64,000 nt of DNA from Watersipora subatra (GCF_963576615.1 NC_088712.1:57372010-57436009), one strand, 5' to 3'. Counted from the stretch's first letter, positions 46,997 through 59,517 are shown. Program-made: numbers and translations. Notes: generated by a model from the sequence alone, not told the origin.

Positions 46997-49900
46997 ATGT
47001 TTGTTATTCACGTATTTGGCTCGGCTTTCATGCCGTATTTATTAACTGGGCTACTAGTTTCTGTCATAGGAGACAGTGATATAAGTAGCATATTCGGTAA
47101 CAATGTTGATACGGCTCAGGCTTGGTCTAAGCTATTTGAATTGGAGAATTGTCCGATGCCAGAGGTATTGCCTGGCACAATCATCATGGTGAACGAATCG
47201 GTAGCCGCTGGTGCTAAGTTTATGTTAAAGCCAAATGCTACAAGTCGTTTCGAATGTGAATTTGAATGTTGTTATAAACAACACAAAGGTTGTAATGTGG
47301 CGATTTATTCTGCTGATAAGGTATGTGAAATGCTTTGTTGCATAGCAGTGAGGTTTATATATTATTAAAGTTGTATAAGCTTTTTTACTTGCATTCTAAT
47401 GATTGAGAATATCAAACAAGCAAAATATGGTGATAATACCTACGTAGGCCTAAACATAAAAGCTGTTCGTATGCTGAATTATTCAGCACAGTCAGATGGC
47501 AGCTTCTAGCATTTAAATTTAAATTTTTTTACGATTTTAATTGATACTCATCCAAAATTGCCAAGTTATAAGTTTTTTTTGCAAAGCATTTAATCTAAGA
47601 ATCAATGGGTTAACTAGTTGTATGCCTGACATTTCTCAAATGGCTATTAACTATAGATTTGTTTTCATAATGCTGCTCATTTGTCTTGGAACCCAAAATC
47701 TTTCATGTTTCCAAATGTGTGATTCTTTTAATTTCTTGAATTTAACAAAAAATTGTATAGTTATGCCTAACTAGTTAAATTGAAAAAGCATTTTGTAGTG
47801 AAGTGTTTTAGTATGTGTTTACTGGTCCATTTTCTTCAGTTGTAAATATTGCACCAGACATGTTAAACATGTTCTATCAAGAGGGCAATGCTGGAAATTT
47901 GTTGTTTAGATTTTCAAAGTCATGTTCTGTAGAAAGCTGGTTGTTACTTGTTTGACTGCGGCACACCAAGCAAGTGTAAGTTTGACCAGCACAATGGCTA
48001 TTCAGTGAGCATAATAGCCAAAGAGATCTCTAGTGAGGCGGATGTATTGGAAACTACCCGTAAAACTGCTCCAGTTTCCACAACCAATATTCCTCCAAAG
48101 CAACGTATGTTTATCAACAAACTCTTCGAGAACAGTTTGTCTCCATATATTTTTATGCTTAGTAAGCATATTGCTGGTCTCATTAAATCAGACATAAAAT
48201 ATGGATAGTATAAAGTCAATCATGTATTAAAATTTAGAAGTAACGCAGTTTTCAAACTTAAATGTTTCACTTTTTGTTGGAGCATCTTCATAGCAGTCTT
48301 ATTTTTTTATATTTTTATGACTTTATATTTTATAAAAAATATATAAAAAATATTTGTACATTCTACTCAAGATATGTGTGTGGCGAGTTGTAAAGCTCAA
48401 AATGCTCCCTAAATGGCTGCGCACTTATTTCATCTTCAAAAATTGGTTAAAACATCCTCACTTATTTCACCTCAACGACTTGATCGAAGCATTATCACGC
48501 ATTTCATCTCAAATATATGGTTAAAACATTCTCAGTCATGGAGGTAGGGACATGTCATATTATAACATCGTATGCAAATTGTGGCACCAGAAAGACAAAG
48601 TCTAGTTTATATGAGCATAGTGTGTTAGCAGAATGTCCGTAGCAAATATTATTAATTTAATTATCACAGAATTACTCTTCGTTCTGTGGAATACATACGC
48701 AAGATTTTGTAGCAACAATCATCTATATGGTTCAATCAAATGGTCTCAAATTATGCAACAAATTAACAAGAGATTCTACACACATAAGCAGTTATTTTTT
48801 TATTATTCTTATTCGTAAGCTGACTATAAGGGTCTGTTGGATTCTGTATGCAGTTTTACTCCTATTTCATCTTATTTGCTGTTGAAGGCTGGTAGGTCTG
48901 TAACAATAGTAATCTTGACGAACTTTTGATAGTAAATAAAAATGTTGTAATCAAAAAACTTTCAAACAGGAAGGATTTTCATTATGAAGTTAGCGAAGCC
49001 CTGTAGTTTCTTCAAACTCAATGGAAATAGCTAGCATGTAGCCTACATTTTACTGGTTAGGTATGTGATAGAATAAGCGGAATAACATTTCTCCTCATCT
49101 TTGTCTTCTTACTAGAGTTGATTGCTTTGGCTGTAGAACACCTGTTGGATGGATGTCGTCCAGGAGTAGACAAATGTGTGACAGACAATACCGAATGCTC
49201 CAGTACAGGGTTTTGCAGATGTAAAGAAGGATTTCATCCTAAGAACGGAGTCTGCAGTGAGTACTCTTTTTCTTTTTGCAAGTAGCAAGTTACTCCTTAA
49301 TTTCCTGTTAGTTTTTAAAGTAAAAAAGTGACATGCAAACAGAAAAAACTTATCATTTTTCTTAGACTGGTTTACTTGTAGAATAACATTTTTTGTGGTG
49401 CCATTTGTTTTGAACAAATGTTATAGTGTTTCTGTTAAATATATTTCTAGGATTTTGTTTATGACTAATAATGAATACGCTAGTCAGTAATTTGGCACTG
49501 GGTCAACTAAACGAGGCAAGATTTAAAATTCCACCAACATTATTATTGCTAAGTTGTAATTACCTTAATATAAACGGATTTAAATATTTTTATGTCAAAA
49601 TGCGTGAACCTTTCACTGGCCCACTGACATATAAGCAGTAACACAGTCCTAATATTTTCTTCATTTCTACAAAGTATTTGAGTAAGCAGGCGTAGTCGGC
49701 TGTGCCTAGCCTTACTTTTGAGCTGTCCAATTTTAGTTTCAGAATTAATAAAAAGCAAAGTTTCTGCTGCTATGAAAATGCATAAATCTTTATCGAGTCT
49801 CCATAAGAAAAGTTGAAAGATTCTTATTTAACAACTGTTTAACTAGTTAGTAACTAGTTAACTTTTTAACTAACCAACCAGGATATGTAATTAATTTACA

Positions 49901-52900
49901 GGGCAGGATTGTCTGGAAGGCCTTCAGTTTGAGTGTACCAATGGGGATGCCAAATACGGGCAGCCCGATTGCATCGCTATTTATGATGTATGTGATGGAA
50001 CTCCACAGTGCCCAGATGCCTCGGATGAGCACTGCAGCAATGGTACTCACTTCTCCCTCCCTGTTTGCTCATTTCTTATTTATATATATAAATATATATA
50101 TTTACAATGTATATATATATATTAACAATGTATATATATATTTATATATATATATTTATATATATTAATATATATCTATATATAAATGAATGAATTAAAA
50201 CGAACAATCCGAGCAGAGTGCTCAATAAGGAAATCAGAACAAGTTAAAGATGTACTTACACAAAATCTTAATATAATTTATCAACAGTATCCATATTTTT
50301 CTATCATTTGCGATTGTTTTTGATGTTTGATGTGATCTCACTGCCAGGATGTTTCAAGATTAGAATCAACAATCCTTGATTGTGGTAAAAATGCTGAGAT
50401 TCAAGCGAAAGTAACATTATGACATCTATAGTTGCATTTTGGCAACACGACCTACGGAATAAAGACATGTAATGTCGCAACTCGAACACAATAGCCGATA
50501 TCAACTATGGCATCAATAGCAACTAGTGATGTCATTTCGCACATACTCTCCTTAACCATGATCAAGTTTGGTTGCTTTTATTCTTGAAACATGTCGGCAG
50601 TCAGATCATCTCAAACATCCAAAACAATTGCAAAGATCAGAAAAGTACAAATACTTTTTGATAAAATCTACTAAAGTTTTTTGTAGGCTCATCTTTACGG
50701 TTGCACACTATTACTTTAGATAGAACACTTAATTACTAATTTCATGCTTGCTGACAGCATATATATATATATTGTGGAGGACGGGACTATTCTAAACCTA
50801 GTCACTTATGTATATTTCTTAACCTGTTAACATTATGCCTAGTCACTAATGTATATTTCTTAACCTGTTAACTGTTGACCATAACCTGTTGTATATGTCT
50901 TAACCTATTTCTATTTCTACTGTTATATAATACTACATTTTTGGGCCTGCTTCACAGGCCTGCTAGCACCCCATTATGCCTATTGTCTGGGCCTGCCTCA
51001 CAGGCCTGATGTGAAACAATGAATGTTATATAATTGTGGGCGGAGCAAATAGTATAAAAGGAGAAGGCATAGGCCAACTCTTTGGGATTCTTCTTACGGA
51101 TTTGATACTGTCAAGACAGAGTTGTACATGTGCTGAGATATGTTAAATACACTATATACTTATTCTTACAAACTGTCTGCGTTTGATGCCTGCCTGGTTG
51201 GCTGAATAAGGATCCTTCTGCCAGAACTGATCTGGCTTCAAACACGAACTGCTTTAGGGAGACACCTAAGGAAGGCTAGGGGTTGGCTGCGTTACGATCG
51301 GACCTGATCAGAAATGCGATAGCATTGGAGATCAGGCCCTCCAGTAAGCTAGCCGGGACCTAAATTAGCCAAGATAGGGTCTCAGAGAGCAGGCCGTGCT
51401 AGCCTTCCAAGTGAGCCTGAACTGAGGACAGCCCGCCGCGGCCTGATCCGACCACTAGGTGTGTCAGGCAGGCCGACGAGGGGAAGGCCCAGTGTTCAGA
51501 CTGCACTGCCTTGCTAGGGAAGTAAAGCTGGCTCAGCTACCGGGGCCAGACCTTTACAATATAAATATATATAAAGTGTTTTATCTAAAGGAATAGTGTG
51601 CTTTACCAACTACCGGTATATATTATATTTATATTTTAATAGGTATATATATACTTTATTGATAATAATTTCATTTCAAACAAAAATATTTCTTTGAAAG
51701 AATCCTAAAACAAAAAAATTTTGACAATTAACCAATAAGATCAAATATATGGTTTGACATACTGCATTTAAAATGTCTTTCTCTGATGAGATATCGGATT
51801 TTAGGTGGAAGATTGTTAAAGCAGCTAGCAATGATATTTTCAAAATTGCTAAAGGTATGCGATTTGTTTATATCACATAAGTTGAAATAGATTTAAAACT
51901 TGCAACTGTCATGTAAAATCTGAGACACAAACCATGAAAGATCGTCAAACCTGTAATTGACATAATATAAACATTTAATATAGGCAGAGTAAGAAGATGC
52001 AAAAATTTGGAAAGATCATTTATTGTAATAAGATATGCTGAAATATAATATTTCTTTATTTATTTTCAGGGTGTTAAATACCAAGATTAAGGTTTTAGTT
52101 TTTAACACGTTTCAAGTTTCTTTTATTTGGATAGTACATGGCTGGAGAGATCTTGTTTTGTTGGCTTTAGTCGGCCATCTTTAGTGAGGATACAGGGAAT
52201 TAAAACAGAGTTATAACTTTTCTTCAAAATTATTTGTTGAAAACTGGTTTAAACCGTTGTCTTCTAGTCTTATAGTCGACGCCATTTAACTATTGCATTA
52301 TTTAGATCACACCATATTCATATAAAAGCTTTAAGTAAATAATTTTGGTGACATTATCCTGATATTTAGATATATATGAATAGCTGCTACCAGAGTTCAC
52401 ATGAAAGTTCACATAAAAGTTCAACCACCGGTATATTTGACTATTGCATTATTTAGATAGCACCATATTCCTATAAAAGCTTTATGTAAATAATTTGGGT
52501 TACTTCGTTATGATATGTTATTATAATAATAATATTACTATATATATTATAATGATAATCTGAATAGCTGCTACCCGTGTGAAACCAATATTTTATGACT
52601 TTTATTAGCATAAAAAGTACATTCTTGTTTTAAGCAATCATGGTACATTGGAGCAAAGTATTTTCTATTATTATAAAATTAATCGTTGTAGAGTTTGCTG
52701 CTATGTTACCAATGGTGTATACATCTCGACAACGCCGTGATGAGTAATTTATACTGCTGTTGTAGATGAGGAGTCTGATTGGTCGAACGTGGGAGACATC
52801 AATGCTCTGAAGGCTGCTCTTAAAGGTAATAGTAAGGCTACTGTTAATAGGTCAGCTCTGAATCCTGAAGATTACTTGTCTGATAGCTTAAAGATGAAAC

Positions 52901-55900
52901 AAACAGTTGATACACCAGAGAAAAATCTAAGAGATGACCAGACATTTTTTTCTGGTGATCAACACAAGAATAGACTGCATCTGGCACCAGTTAAACCTCT
53001 CTATGGGCAAGATAACTCATTCTATAGAGGAGACAAGTATTGGTATGATGGAGACAACTACAAGAATAACTACAGAAGACCCTTGCATGAGACCAGAACT
53101 GATCCTCCTAGTTGGTATAGGGCCATGCATGCCGGTTGGCCTTCCAATGAATACAGTCAACCGAGGAATTCCTACCAAAATTATTTCAAGGGTGACAATT
53201 ATTACCCTCCCTACAATTTTAAGCAAGAAGCGGTTGGTCCTGAGGCTAATTCATGGTCTCAGAACCTGGTTGAAAGACAGGATGGAGAGAAATATTCATC
53301 GACTCCTTCTGGTAACATTGGTGTTGTGCCATTGTAGCGCTAGCCTTGTTCGTCACGCTCGCACTGCTGCCGTTTTTCTCGATGTCCGCTGTTCTATTTT
53401 CCTACATTGCATGCACTACAATTCATCCTGTATTGTTGTTACTCATAGCTCCTATTTCGTTGTATCATTGGCATAGTCACCTTACTAGTGCTAAGAGCTC
53501 TAGAGGCACAGTTATAAATATATCTACCGTACGTTTCGGACTATTAGCCGCTACTTCTTTCTGATGATTTGAGCCATGCGGCTTATATGAGGGTGTGACT
53601 ATTCTGTGGCTTTTTCTTTCACCGCTAACGCGCATTAACCAGAATCTCCGGTTAGTGCGCCTCTAGCGGTGAAAGGAAAAACGAAAAAATGACTAACAGT
53701 ACTGTTCTGTTAGGCACTAGGTTAAAAAGCGTCGGTTAATACAAACAGTGCCGCTATGCACTGTTCCGTTATAAACAGCAAAGTTGCTGCCGTGTTAAAA
53801 AACACTGTCAAGAGTTCTGCGGTCTATACAAAGGTGCAGCCTATGTATTGTTTTATTATCGGGTTTTGGAAAATAAAGCAGATGCGGCTTATATAGGGGT
53901 GCAGTTTATAGTCCGAAAAGTACGGGTATATCCTAGATATATTTTTGTATCACTGGGGTTAGTTCAGTTTGAAGGTGGAAGGTCTGGTTAATGCGGTGTC
54001 AAATTTATCTCTTGACTGTCCTAAGAAAGTTAATTCCGAAGCCTTAATGTAGTTTTATTTGCAGCCTACATCGATGCTCAAGCAAAGAGCTCTACCACCA
54101 TAGCACCTTCCAGCGCTACAGCTAAGTCAGCATTCATCAATGAAAAGGTTAAGGAGACCACAAGGGTGACAAATGCTAAACAAACAGTTCCAGTTGCAAA
54201 CGCTACTGCTCAAACTGGTAGTCGGTCTACCTCGCCTCCTTCCATTCCACAACCATCCGCCAATGAGTCTTTTGTTGGTCTAGACATCAATGAGGTATGT
54301 CTTGATTGTACTTCTTAATATTATTTTCAGTCGGGTCGTTTAAACTGGTTAATCCAAAATTGCTAAAGCTATAATGTATCCGTGCGAAGAAGAAATTGCG
54401 ATAAAAAAATGAAGTATTTGCTAAGTGAAACTAAGCTCAACGTTGACTGTAAACTTGTTTTTTATTGACAGCTGGTTGTCTCCTTTTGTTTGAGTAAATG
54501 AGCGATAGGCCAATTAATTAACTTCTCACTAATGAGAAACGCTTTGTAGGAAGCCTGCCCAAACTGCACCACGCGCCTTTTGCCTATACGCAAATGCTGT
54601 GTCAAGTCGCACGGCAAGGACCGTGGTACGCAATGAGTTAGTAATATATCTACCAATCAAAATGGCTGTAACCCATTGCCTCATTAAATTATCAGTTTCA
54701 TTTCTATGTGATTCTGTTTTCGGTGTATGAATGATGTGAATAAACCAGTAGTGTTGGAATATCGGCGATTGCAATTCGCAGTTATCCAAATCAAAAATTG
54801 AGTATGACAAATGCTGTTCTTTTCCTAACTTTTTGTCATCAGTGCTTCATTTCTAAATCCATGTCAGAGAATTTCATTTCTGTCACTCCTGAAATTGCTG
54901 GGAACTATAGCAATGACTAGCGTTACTTCTGCGAAAATTGGTACCTTATATTATTGCACATTCATGGTAGTATTGTTCTAGCTAGCCAATCAGTTGTGCT
55001 GACAGCTCCGCCGCTGTCATACCTATTCAACCGAAGAAAATGTTCTATATCTGAGTGTTATGGAAAGGGCAGTTTTTTGATATGGTGAACCATTGCATAC
55101 AGTTTAATTAGTCGTGGGTTCAGTCAAGGGTTAGTTAATTAACTTCCTGAATAAAAAGTAACTCTGCAACCCTTCAGCTTTTAAGCTGATGTCTCCGAAT
55201 AGTGAAAGCAGTGCTTAAACCTGCTGTCAATAGACTTTTGCTAAACTCAAAGTGCAGTACCAGCATCTCAGCGAGTCATTATGAAAGACTACTAAATGAG
55301 GTTAGAGTTTGCATCTCAAATAGTGGTGATTCATGCCCATCAACCATTTTAGGAACTTGCAAGAAATTGTATGAACATACTTGTATGAACTTTCAATGAA
55401 TTTACTTCCATATGTAGCTACAGTATGTTATGTTTCAGTTGAAGTCTTTGGCTGGGCCTTGTTAGTGATTCTAGTTAGTGCTGTGTCACGCTAGTCATCT
55501 TTTGTCTTTAATATAAGAATAAATTTAAACCTTGACGTGTGATTTTTTTGTTCTTGTATTTGCTTTGTTCGTTGAAAACCATCATATGTTGGAGCAAAAC
55601 TCTCATAAGCATTCAGTCATACAAGTGCCAAACGAATGAAAAAATCGAGCTACAAGGAAAGTTTCGAGCACATTTCTGCTTTGAGATACGAGCCGGTTCT
55701 CGATGGCCACTAAATGGCCAAGTATATGAGAGGCTGTTTTTTAGAACAGCATCGCTCAGTCTTTCTCATCAAATCAGTTTGAAAAAGTTTTTATAAGGTC
55801 GGCTAAAGGTTGTAGTGAAAGGAAAGCAAAAGCGCCAACAAATAATAAAAAATTAAGGCAAAGACAAAATTGAAGTTAGGTTTAGTAAAATATTAAAACT

Positions 55901-58900
55901 TAGCTTTAAGTGTGTGTTTAGTAAGCCAAACTTTTTTAAGTTGAATTCAAAGTTTATGTTATGGTACATAGCATCACAAAAGTCTAGTGTTGCTGTCAAG
56001 TCTCTCACTCCGCCGTTAGTCACTACGTCGGTCTCGAAGATAAGGAACAATTCCTTAGATATTGTTGTTATGTTTTATTGCATATTATGATCGATGAATA
56101 GGCCTTTGTTACTTTGTGAGTGTAACAATGAGTTACAACAATTAACCACCGACAAACAGGATATTACGATGGAAAAGCTGGTTTTTTCATAGTATAAGAA
56201 TGGATTAATTTGCGTTTAGCTATTTTATAGAGAAAATATTGCATTGGGATACGAGAACGTTGACATATGAGCTCAGTCGCGGGATGCATCAAGCTTGCAT
56301 TTGTTATGTGTATTGCATTTTGTTGAATTCCTTCTGGAGTACAAAAAAAACAAGGTTAAAACGAATGCTTTGTATAAAATAGAAGCATTTTAGAAAACCA
56401 AAATGAAAATAAAATCCTAAACTATTATAAAAACTAATTTAAATAATTATCAGTACAAAATGTTTTCATCATTACCTTAACATAGGTTTAGTGGTAGAGT
56501 GAGAGGAACAGTTGATAACAGAACATACTCTAACTTACACTGATTTTATTTTAAGTTTTTTTTATTGTTTGCATGTTATACTTTTAATTAGTACTAGCTT
56601 CTTAATTTTTACTTACAGATCTGTAAGGATTCGACAAATGTCATTCGTCATATTTTGAAAATTATTTCCTCCTACTTTTATTAAAGTTTATCATGAATAT
56701 TGAAATGAGGGACCTTTACTTTGAGTTCAAATTCTAATCTATCTTTGATTTGGGTACAAGTTGGAACGCGTATGAAGATGCTTCATTCTCCATTCAAGCC
56801 CTTGTAAGCAGTGCTAACTCCTAAATGAGCAAACGTCCTTGAGGCTGTGAAGCATAATGATAGTTAGTAAGAGGTTCGCACTAATCTTCACTGATAAGCC
56901 TTAGTACAGTCAAATGCATGCAAAGATGGGACGTGAGATGAGACCGCTAACAAGAAAGGATATTGAAGTTTTTTTTATCAGACTTCTCGAAACATAGGGA
57001 TTAGCTATTGTTTTAGCACACCATCTTCACCTATCGGTGTTGCTTTTCTGTCAGCGCTATTTCATCGATTTTTCATTTTTCAATAACTATAAAAAGTTAA
57101 TCGTCAACTCGTGAAAAGAAACATAAAAAAGACGAAACTTTGCACATCTACAAGTTGACCATAAAGTTACACAATTCTCTTTAACAAGGTAAAGTAACAA
57201 GACCAGGCATTTGGATGTGGAAATATGAAGAGTTATCCGCTCCTAGTTCTTTATTTTGAATGAGAAACTCAATCGTTGTCTGCCTCCTATTCTTTATAAT
57301 AAGGAGCTGAAAACTGAGAACTAATGCTGAAGCTTGTTAAAAATACTACTTTTAATTAATTTTTGTTATTTAATACAATATAATTTCCTAATTATACTGG
57401 AAGCGTTAAACGTTATATCATATACATAGTGGCCAGTGGTTAAATGAGAATGAACAAACATTCTATGAATAACATAAAATGTAGCCTGTCTAGACAAACT
57501 GTTGGTTTTTGCGGAGTTGTCCCCCGTCGAGCGGGCGAGCAACAACAGCTTGTCACAAGACGTACTGCACCTGATGCATCAGCTGCACTAGTAGGGAGTT
57601 GTTCTCTTCCGTTTATGCGGCTTGGTTGCGATGTTATGTCGGTCGCTCCATTGGTAATCATAACGGATTTCGCGCAAAAATTTATGTAAAAAAAATTAAG
57701 ATAAGAGCGTTTAACTCGCGACCCGTCTCTGCAGTAAACTTCAGTAGAATTTGAGAACTTAGGCAACAACAGCGACTAAGCATGTCGTTATTTGTGCGCT
57801 CAGTCAGTTTTATTTCTATTTTTGTATCAGTCAGTTTTATTTGTTCTTATTGATTTTATTTTCAATTTATTTTATTCTTAAGTTCTACTAAAGTTTATCA
57901 CAAAGACTGGTCTTTGATTAAACGTTGTAATCTTATTTTTTTCTACGTAGATTTTTGCGTGAAATCCGTTATTATTACCAATGGAGCAACCGACATAACA
58001 TCGCAGCCAAGCCGCATAGACGGAAGAGAACAACTCCCTATATGTGCATCTGATGCATCAGGTGCAGTACGTCTTGTGACAAGCTGTTGTTGCTCGCCCG
58101 CTCGACGTGGGACAACTCCGCAAAAAACAACAGTTTGTCAAGACAGGCTACATAAAATGCTTGATTCATTTTTTGCTGTCTCGTGATTGGCTGACTGTAA
58201 CCAATCGCTTTCGACTCACCGCAATGAGGTTGTATTGTTGTTAAGCAACCCATCCTTTGCGGTCCGATATTCAATAAACGGTATGACCAGTTGTAGGCAA
58301 TAGTGAGCATGTAATGCCAAACCTTTACATACCAATTTAATTTGTTCCTAGACATTCTTTGTATCTGTAAAAGGGCTGATCTAATATTCCTAGAAGAATA
58401 TACTGCAAGTTATTTTATTCATTCTACGGCCCCAACAACAAAATCTAAATTAATGTCATAATTACAATAAATTAAATACATCATAAAAAAGTGGGAAGAG
58501 AGATGTAAAAAGATAAGTTAACAAGGAAGTCATAAAAAAGAGGTCTTCATTGTTACCTTACGTTGAAGTGTAGGCCATGCGGTGAATAGGTTCAGAGGTA
58601 AAGGTAGTGTTAGAGAGAATTATCTTATTATCATTATTATTATTAGAGAGAATTATCCTAAATATGACTAAGTAAACTGTAAACGAATGTAACTTACACA
58701 TTTTATATTGTTTTTATTTAATTTTGTATTTCGTTTTTAATTTTTTCATTTATGCTAAACTGCAGTTTCAAAAAAATTCAACCTCCTTCTGGTGAAAATT
58801 TCTTTGTGTGCAAAATATTTACTCTGGTTTTAGAAATTTTGGCAAGTGACTTCCAGTGTATGACCAGTAATATATTGGAGAGCTCGTATGGTAGGGCAAT

Positions 58901-59517
58901 AATGCAGAGGTTTAATTGTATCAAAAACAGACAGTGAGGAACGCACTCCCACCAATAAGTACTAATGAGGGTGAATTAACTGATTTGCCATAGCGAGTGT
59001 ATAGTTTTAATTAGCTCACTAACTCAATGGTTATCATTGACATAGTGGTGGTAGCTGTGTTAAAATGAGTAGCGCTCTGGACTACCAAACAGAAGGTCAG
59101 TGGTTCAATCTTTGGTACAGGATGTCTGGAGCATCTTGTCTTAGTCTGCTCCTGCGCAAAGGGAGACAACCCTGACAGAAAAACCTGAGGGTAACAGGAA
59201 ACCACCTCAGTTCTACCCTAAGAAACCTCATGAGATATTTAATTCAAGCAATAGGAGGAGATCATGACAATCTTTTAACAAATCAGCTGACACTGCCATT
59301 ACATGTCTTACAGGAAGTGATGCCTGAAAAGTACAACTTCATATCTACCAGCTCGGCGAGTGCGGTGGTGGCGCTGGCTCTCACAGTAACTCTCACCCTT
59401 ATTCTCTTTGGCTATCTCGGCTGCCGATACCGTAGGACAAGACGTAGAATCGTCAGGCCTGGCAAAGCTGTTAATGGATCTGAAGTGGACTATCTTATCG
59501 ATGGCATGTATCTTTAA
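46997..59517 (+). CDS. Type I membrane protein with MANSC, EGF-like and LDLa domains (LRP11-like)
   Basis: Seven exons with matching phases: 46997-47320, 47933-48104, 49116-49256, 49902-50042, 52766-53311, 54065-54294 and 59314-59517, giving 585 residues. Residues 1-24 are a signal peptide. A MANSC domain (C52, C87, C91, C92, C99, C112, C117, C123) is followed by an EGF-like module (C179, C186, C193, C199, C201, C212). An LDL-receptor class A module follows (C216, C224, C236, C243, C249, C257, with the Ca-binding DGTPQCPDASDE). Residues 260-518 form a polar stalk, rich in Tyr/Asn/Asp near 350-420 and Ser/Thr near 450-510. A membrane helix spans about 533-555 and the tail is short and basic (RYRRTRRR, ending SEVDYLIDGMYL). 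MANSC plus LDLa recalls LRP11, but the EGF module and long stalk mean I do not assign that name. The ligand is unknown. Exon 5 must be spliced at 53311, since its frame otherwise stops at 53337. Confidence 0.88.
47321..49115. other. Introns 1 and 2 of the MANSC gene
   Basis: Apart from exon 2 (47933-48104) I see no feature; short frames here have no recognisable domains. Confidence 0.4.
50080..50186. repeat. TA-rich microsatellite
   Basis: An irregular TATATA tract interrupted by TTTACAATG and ATTAACAATG units. It lies in intron 4 of the MANSC gene. Confidence 0.9.
50295..50700. mobile_element. Hairpin MITE, same family as 41690-41960, with an interrupted loop
   Basis: The left arm GCGATTGTTTTTGATGTTTG at 50308 and its inverse ending CCAAAACAATTGC near 50632 enclose a loop containing about 150 unrelated bases (50405-50555). 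The outer tail (ACTTTTTGATAAAATCTACT) matches the other copies. Confidence 0.6.
50773..51558 (+). mobile_element. Probable solo LTR, 786 bp
   Basis: The segment begins TGTGGAGGACGG and ends CCTTTACA, so has TG...CA ends flanked by ATAT on both sides. It is much richer in G+C than its surroundings. It contains a TATA-box-like TAGTATAAAAGGAG near 51050, as an LTR promoter would. No internal retrotransposon sequence or second LTR is present. An alternative is a GC-rich single-copy insertion; strand is inferred from the TATA box. Confidence 0.5.
53622..53687. repeat. Imperfect hairpin between exons 5 and 6 of the MANSC gene
   Basis: TTTCACCGCTA ... CATTAACC pairs with GGTTAGTG ... TAGCGGTGAAA around a short loop. 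It may be a MITE core; nothing else in the 53312-54064 intron is recognised. Confidence 0.75.
54295..55613. other. Left part of intron 6 of the MANSC gene
   Basis: The longest frame (54529-54810, minus) has no recognisable domain. No repeat end was identified. Confidence 0.4.
55614..56320. mobile_element. Tigger-like MITE, copy D, decayed
   Basis: The left end CAGTCATACAAGTGCCAAACG and the interior (GAGATACGAGCC, CAGCATCGCTCAGTCTTTCT, TCTCGAAGATAAGGAA) match copies B and C. The right end (ATCAAGCTTGCATTTGTTATG) is degraded. Limits are approximate. Confidence 0.55.
57467..58165. mobile_element. Foldback element with ~240-bp inverted arms
   Basis: Positions 57475-57715 are the inverse of about 57925-58165, sharing TAGCCTGTCT, GGAGTTGTCC, GAGCAACAACAGCTTGTCAC and GTTATGTCGGTYGCTCCATTG. 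The ~210-bp centre holds a smaller inverted pair (AGTAGAATTTGAGAACTTA / TAAGTTCTACT). The arms are more GC-rich than the surroundings, and their open frames are mirror products of the repeat, not genes. Confidence 0.8.
59040..59230 (+). mobile_element. tRNA-type SINE
   Basis: GGTAGCTGTGTTAAAATGAG then a GTGGTTCAATCTTTGG stretch (59100-59115) fit diverged A- and B-boxes of a tRNA-derived RNA polymerase III promoter. They are followed by a non-tRNA body (CTCCTGCGCAAAGGGAGACA, CCACCTCAGTTCTACCCTAA). It does not fold as a functional tRNA. It ends about 80 bp before exon 7 of the MANSC gene. Confidence 0.5.

Noticed and set aside
53312-53337. Reading exon 5 of the MANSC gene through to a stop at 53337
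   Set aside because: A good GT donor at 53312 joins exon 6 in phase and reaches the membrane helix and tail; a read-through form would be a secreted variant and has no support here.
54529-54810. A 93-codon minus-strand frame in intron 6 of the MANSC gene
   Set aside because: No domain, no splice-site support and no repeated copy.
57444-58186. Two similar frames (81 and 90-109 codons) suggesting a duplicated gene
   Set aside because: They are mirror images produced by the inverted arms of a foldback element.
59040-59115. A possible tRNA gene
   Set aside because: The A- and B-box-like motifs are diverged and the arms do not form a full cloverleaf; a SINE explains it better.
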